Notes under the pieces: model-generated
What the model saw: the letters and a program-made list of their open reading frames with translations, nothing else
The model's database searches: none
What the model was told of the DNA's origin: nothing
In this document: piece by piece, positions 61,790-64,000 of the stretch
How positions within the stretch are numbered: position 1 is the first letter of the stretch
Layout: each line of letters starts with the position of its first letter
NCBI RefSeq assembly: GCF_000318095.2
Contig: NZ_KB290717.1
Span: 518,838 to 582,837 of the forward strand
Length of the DNA stretch: 64,000 nt
Source: Alloprevotella sp. oral taxon 473 str. F0040
Lineage (GTDB): Bacteria > Bacteroidota > Bacteroidia > Bacteroidales > Bacteroidaceae
Reading direction: 5' to 3'
Position numbers and translations under genes: made by a program

Positions 61790-62560
61790 ATGACCATCAC
61801 TATCATCACCGCGACCTACAATAGTGCTGCAACGATTGCTGATACCCTGCAATCTGTGTTGGAACAGACCTATCAAGATTTTGAGGTTATTGTGGTGGAT
61901 GGAGTGTCTTCAGACAAGACTCTTGAAATCGTTCGTTCGTTTAAACCTGCTTTTCAAGGAAAACTACGCATCGTGTCCGAACCTGATCAAGGCTTGTACG
62001 ATGCAATGAATAAAGGCCTTCTCATGGCTACAGGTCATGTGGTGGGTATTCTCAATAGTGACGATTTCTTCAGCACTCCTCATAGTCTTGAATATATAGC
62101 TCAAGCCTTTGAGAATCCCTCCGTTGACGCTTGTTATGGAAATCTATATTTCGTGCAACCTCATGCACTTAAAGTTCCAGTTCGCCATTACACCGCTGGC
62201 CATTTTCGCCGCTGGATGATGCGATTAGGCTATGCTCCTCCCCACCCGACCTTCTACTGTCGCAAAGAAATTTACGAGCAACAGCCACTTTTCGATCTCA
62301 ACATGAAGATTGCTGCAGACTTCGAATTGATGCTTCGTCTCATCTATGTGCAACGATTGACCACTGTCCACATCCCTCACGACCTCGTTACGATGCGCAT
62401 GGGCGGTGTCTCAACAGCGGGTTGGAAGAGTTACCTGCAAGGCCTTAAAGACCGGCTGCGTGCCCTCAAGAAGAATAGAGTTTACTCCAACTTTTTCTTC
62501 CTGTTACTCCCCTATTGCTACAAGGCTTGTCAAATGCTCAAGAGTCGATTTGCACGATAA
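61790..62560 (+). CDS. GT2 family glycosyltransferase (WcaA-like)
   Basis: A 256-residue enzyme with the start MTITIITATYNSAATIADTLQSVLEQTYQDFEVIVVDGVSSDKT and the acidic motif VVGILNSDDFF (about 82). A metal/acceptor region, PHPTFYCRKEIYEQQPLFDLNMKIAADFELMLRLI (about 145-180), is like WcaA. It is the last gene of the polysaccharide operon; array C with a terminator follows. The C-terminus is basic (KKNRVYSNFFFLLLPYCYKACQMLKSRF). Confidence 0.9.
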   Translation: MTITIITATYNSAATIADTLQSVLEQTYQDFEVIVVDGVSSDKTLEIVRSFKPAFQGKLRIVSEPDQGLYDAMNKGLLMATGHVVGILNSDDFFSTPHSLEYIAQAFENPSVDACYGNLYFVQPHALKVPVRHYTAGHFRRWMMRLGYAPPHPTFYCRKEIYEQQPLFDLNMKIAADFELMLRLIYVQRLTTVHIPHDLVTMRMGGVSTAGWKSYLQGLKDRLRALKKNRVYSNFFFLLLPYCYKACQMLKSRFAR

Positions 62561-62647
62561 TTCGAGCAACTCTTCTAGAAGAAAGATTATAGTAAGATAG
62601 AAATCTAGGTCTCTATTGTTCTTTGACTATCGACTCTTCTGGAAAAA

Positions 62648-62741
62648 AGTCCGAGATTTTCCCAAAAAAGTCGGAGAAGTTCTAAGAAATCTCCGACTTT
62701 TTAACTATAACTCTCCGACTTTTTCATCATATATCTCGGAG
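62648..62741. repeat. 21-bp phased repeat array C, with terminator
   Basis: Copies start at 62648 (AGTCCGAG), 62669 (AGTCGGAG), 62690 (TCTCCGAC), 62712 (TCTCCGAC) and 62734 (TCTCGGAG); spacings are 21, 21, 22 and 22 bases. Cores occur in both orientations. Each core is followed by a T-rich linker such as CTTTTTAAC, giving phased A/T tracts. It lies between the polysaccharide operon and the cas3 gene. Confidence 0.75.
62665..62702 (+). terminator. Terminator of the polysaccharide operon
   Basis: Arms AAAAAGTCGGAGA (62665-62677) and TCTCCGACTTTTT (62690-62702) pair perfectly with a 12-base loop and a T run on the plus strand. The A run on the other side gives activity for the minus strand too. 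Confidence 0.85.
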
Positions 62742-62848
62742 TTTTTAGAAAACCCATGAATTCTGTGGCTAATACTCTAGGCTATTGTTTTAATCATCAT
62801 GTAGTATAATTGCCTAAACCACGGAACTACCTAAAAAGCTAATTCACT

Positions 62849-62885
62849 AAAGGCCAGTATGTTTCACTACATATTGGCCTTTCTC
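62849..62885. terminator. Hairpin between the polysaccharide operon and cas3
   Basis: Arms AAAGGCCAGTATG (62849-62861) and CATATTGGCCTTT (62870-62882), with one G-U pair, lie downstream of the cas3 stop codon on the minus strand and of the glycosyltransferase operon on the plus strand. Confidence 0.7.
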
Positions 62886-62927
62886 TTTGAAATTGTAGTA
62901 GAAGGGTGATAAAGAAAGTCTTAAGGT

Positions 62928-64000
62928 TTAACTGATGAGCGGAGCATCAGCATAGGGATTATCCCACCGAACACCAAGAGCAGCATCATATCCATCAAGA
63001 TCTAACATACAGAGTTCGCGCTGTGTGCCAGGATCTAACACAATCTTTTCCACCCATCCTGCAGCAAGCAAAGTATTATATTGACGATGACTCACTCCGA
63101 TGCGATAAGGCTGAAGTTGTCGCAACACATGACGAGAAAGAAAAGCACGATGATGCTGCAAACTATCAATGAGCGGTAACAATGATTCATCCTTCAAGAT
63201 AATTTCTACCTGGTCTTGCTCATCAATGATTTTGAAATCCTTGCTAGCACTTTCAAAATCGAACTGCCAACTTTCTGCATAATCTGCTCGCCAAAGTCTA
63301 GCAGCAATGCCATGTGCATCAAAAGTTTTGATACGTTTGAAGAAACGCTCATAGTATTGTTGAATATAATCCAAGTGGCTCTCACTATAAGTTGCACCCG
63401 TGGCATGGATTAAATCTTGAGTGGCATAGACCGCCTCTTTGCGATCGCCTTGTAGTTGACCACCTTCTATAAGATCTACTACAAAAACTTCTCCGCGTTC
63501 TGCACGTTTACCCTCTCGATTGCATCGACCTCCAGCTTGAATGATTCCATCTAACCCTGTCTTAGTTCGATATACTACAGGAAAATCCAAATCTACCCCA
63601 GCCTCAATGAGTGGCGTACTCACGACTAAGGTGGGAATTTCTTGCGCCATTCGTTCTCGAATAGCTGTGATTGCCGTCTTCAAATGCGATGAACACATAT
63701 TGCGAGACAGATGCAATAGCTGTTCTGGAGGGCATCCTTGCTCCAGCAATTCTAAATACAACATTGCAGCCTCTTTTCGAGTATTCACAACACACAAGCC
63801 TGAAGTGTGCTGCTTTAAACGCATAGCTATTTCTGCATAGGTCAATGATATAGGTTTTAGATGATAATGTACTCTCTCGAAAGGAGCTACCATTTCAGCT
63901 GTTATATCCACTATCGGGGATAGCCTATGTTGGAGCGCATAAAAATCTTTCACATGCTTGAAGGGACTGTTGTGATTCCGATCGAAAGAAGGCAAAGTTG
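62928..64000 (-). CDS. cas3: CRISPR-associated helicase/nuclease Cas3, C-terminal part (continues beyond the window)
   Basis: The frame is open to the window edge (its first codons, TTGCCTTCT, are not a real start), so only the last about 357 residues are seen. They contain the second helicase domain: SGLCVVNTRKEAA (motif IV region), VSTPLIEAGVDLDFPVVYR (motif V) and IIQAGGRCNREGKRAERGEVFVVD (motif VI, with the Arg finger), followed by the C-terminal extension of Cas3. The NTRKEA and QAGGRCNREG patterns resemble type I-C Cas3. The stop is followed by 46 bases and a hairpin, with no cas5, cas8 or cas7 gene downstream. If the system is complete, the rest must lie to the right, in an order that is unusual for type I-C. 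Confidence 0.9.
   Translation of the reverse strand, partial: TLPSFDRNHNSPFKHVKDFYALQHRLSPIVDITAEMVAPFERVHYHLKPISLTYAEIAMRLKQHTSGLCVVNTRKEAAMLYLELLEQGCPPEQLLHLSRNMCSSHLKTAITAIRERMAQEIPTLVVSTPLIEAGVDLDFPVVYRTKTGLDGIIQAGGRCNREGKRAERGEVFVVDLIEGGQLQGDRKEAVYATQDLIHATGATYSESHLDYIQQYYERFFKRIKTFDAHGIAARLWRADYAESWQFDFESASKDFKIIDEQDQVEIILKDESLLPLIDSLQHHRAFLSRHVLRQLQPYRIGVSHRQYNTLLAAGWVEKIVLDPGTQRELCMLDLDGYDAALGVRWDNPYADAPLIS

Noticed and set aside
62928-63995. Complete Cas3 starting at the TTG near the window edge
   Set aside because: The frame is open to the edge and the visible part lacks the HD nuclease domain and helicase motifs I-III, so the gene must continue to the right.

Overview
The window looks like chromosomal DNA of a host-associated Bacteroidales bacterium, most likely Prevotella-like. 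The evidence is Bacteroidetes-style promoters (TAnnTTTG -7 boxes, mostly close upstream of start codons), many families found mainly in Bacteroidetes (DUF4296, DUF4827, DUF3078, DUF5103, the long form of LspA, a TraR/DksA protein beside ileS), a PorE-like protein of the type IX secretion system, and a streptopain-family (C10) protease ending in a tail typical of Prevotella secreted proteins. I could not compare against databases, so the genus is inference.

Layout. 1-8.0 kb: the 5' part of a tRNA-Asp gene, then a leftward housekeeping block (ileS, TraR/DksA-like, lspA, DUF4296 lipoprotein, a small protein, a GT2 glycosyltransferase, a GNAT acetyltransferase). 8.0-8.8 kb: noncoding DNA with a 21-bp phased repeat array and a possible 52-residue Cys-rich ORF. 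8.8-17 kb: a large SprB-like secreted protein, the RNase P RNA gene, an alpha-L-fucosidase, DUF5103, a TRIC-type membrane protein and a secreted protein. 17-24 kb: an OmpA lipoprotein, a membrane-anchored repeat protein, a MaoC hydratase, a YigZ protein, PorE-like, nagA. 24-33.5 kb: etfBA plus acyl-CoA dehydrogenase, two secreted DUF proteins, mltG, an acyl-CoA ligase. 33.6-37 kb: the C10 protease, followed by about 1 kb of structured noncoding DNA. 38-47.1 kb: a GntR-linked envelope-stress/efflux cluster (ABC ATPase and permease, GntR, DUF2807 lipoprotein, a MacB-like ABC with two permeases, an HlyD/MacA protein and a TolC-like channel). 47.5-52.8 kb: nagB, an anaerobic sulfatase-maturase-like radical SAM protein, a conserved unknown, a coiled-coil protein, zapA, rny. 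53-62.6 kb: a Wzy-type polysaccharide cluster (initiating sugar transferase with a frameshift, SLBB export protein, Wzx, Wzz, Wzy, three GT2 enzymes). The right edge holds the C-terminal part of a Cas3 helicase.

Together the genes describe a cell living on host glycans and proteins: fucose release (GH29), amino-sugar entry to glycolysis (NagA, NagB), a possible sulfatase maturase, an exported cysteine protease, a T9SS component, and a surface polysaccharide locus.

The most unusual signals are in noncoding DNA. Four intergenic arrays of a degenerate [T/G]CTCC[G/C]A motif repeat every 21-22 bp (8177, 37016, 47215, 62648), and three of them contain a factor-independent terminator. A perfect 23-bp inverted repeat flanked by alternating CG/TA tracts lies at 37184-37471. 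Other points to check are the frameshift in the initiating sugar transferase, a Cas3 gene with no cas gene after it, a secretion-tail module shared by two proteins, and a DUF2807 protein with an NGG ladder of about 20-residue period.
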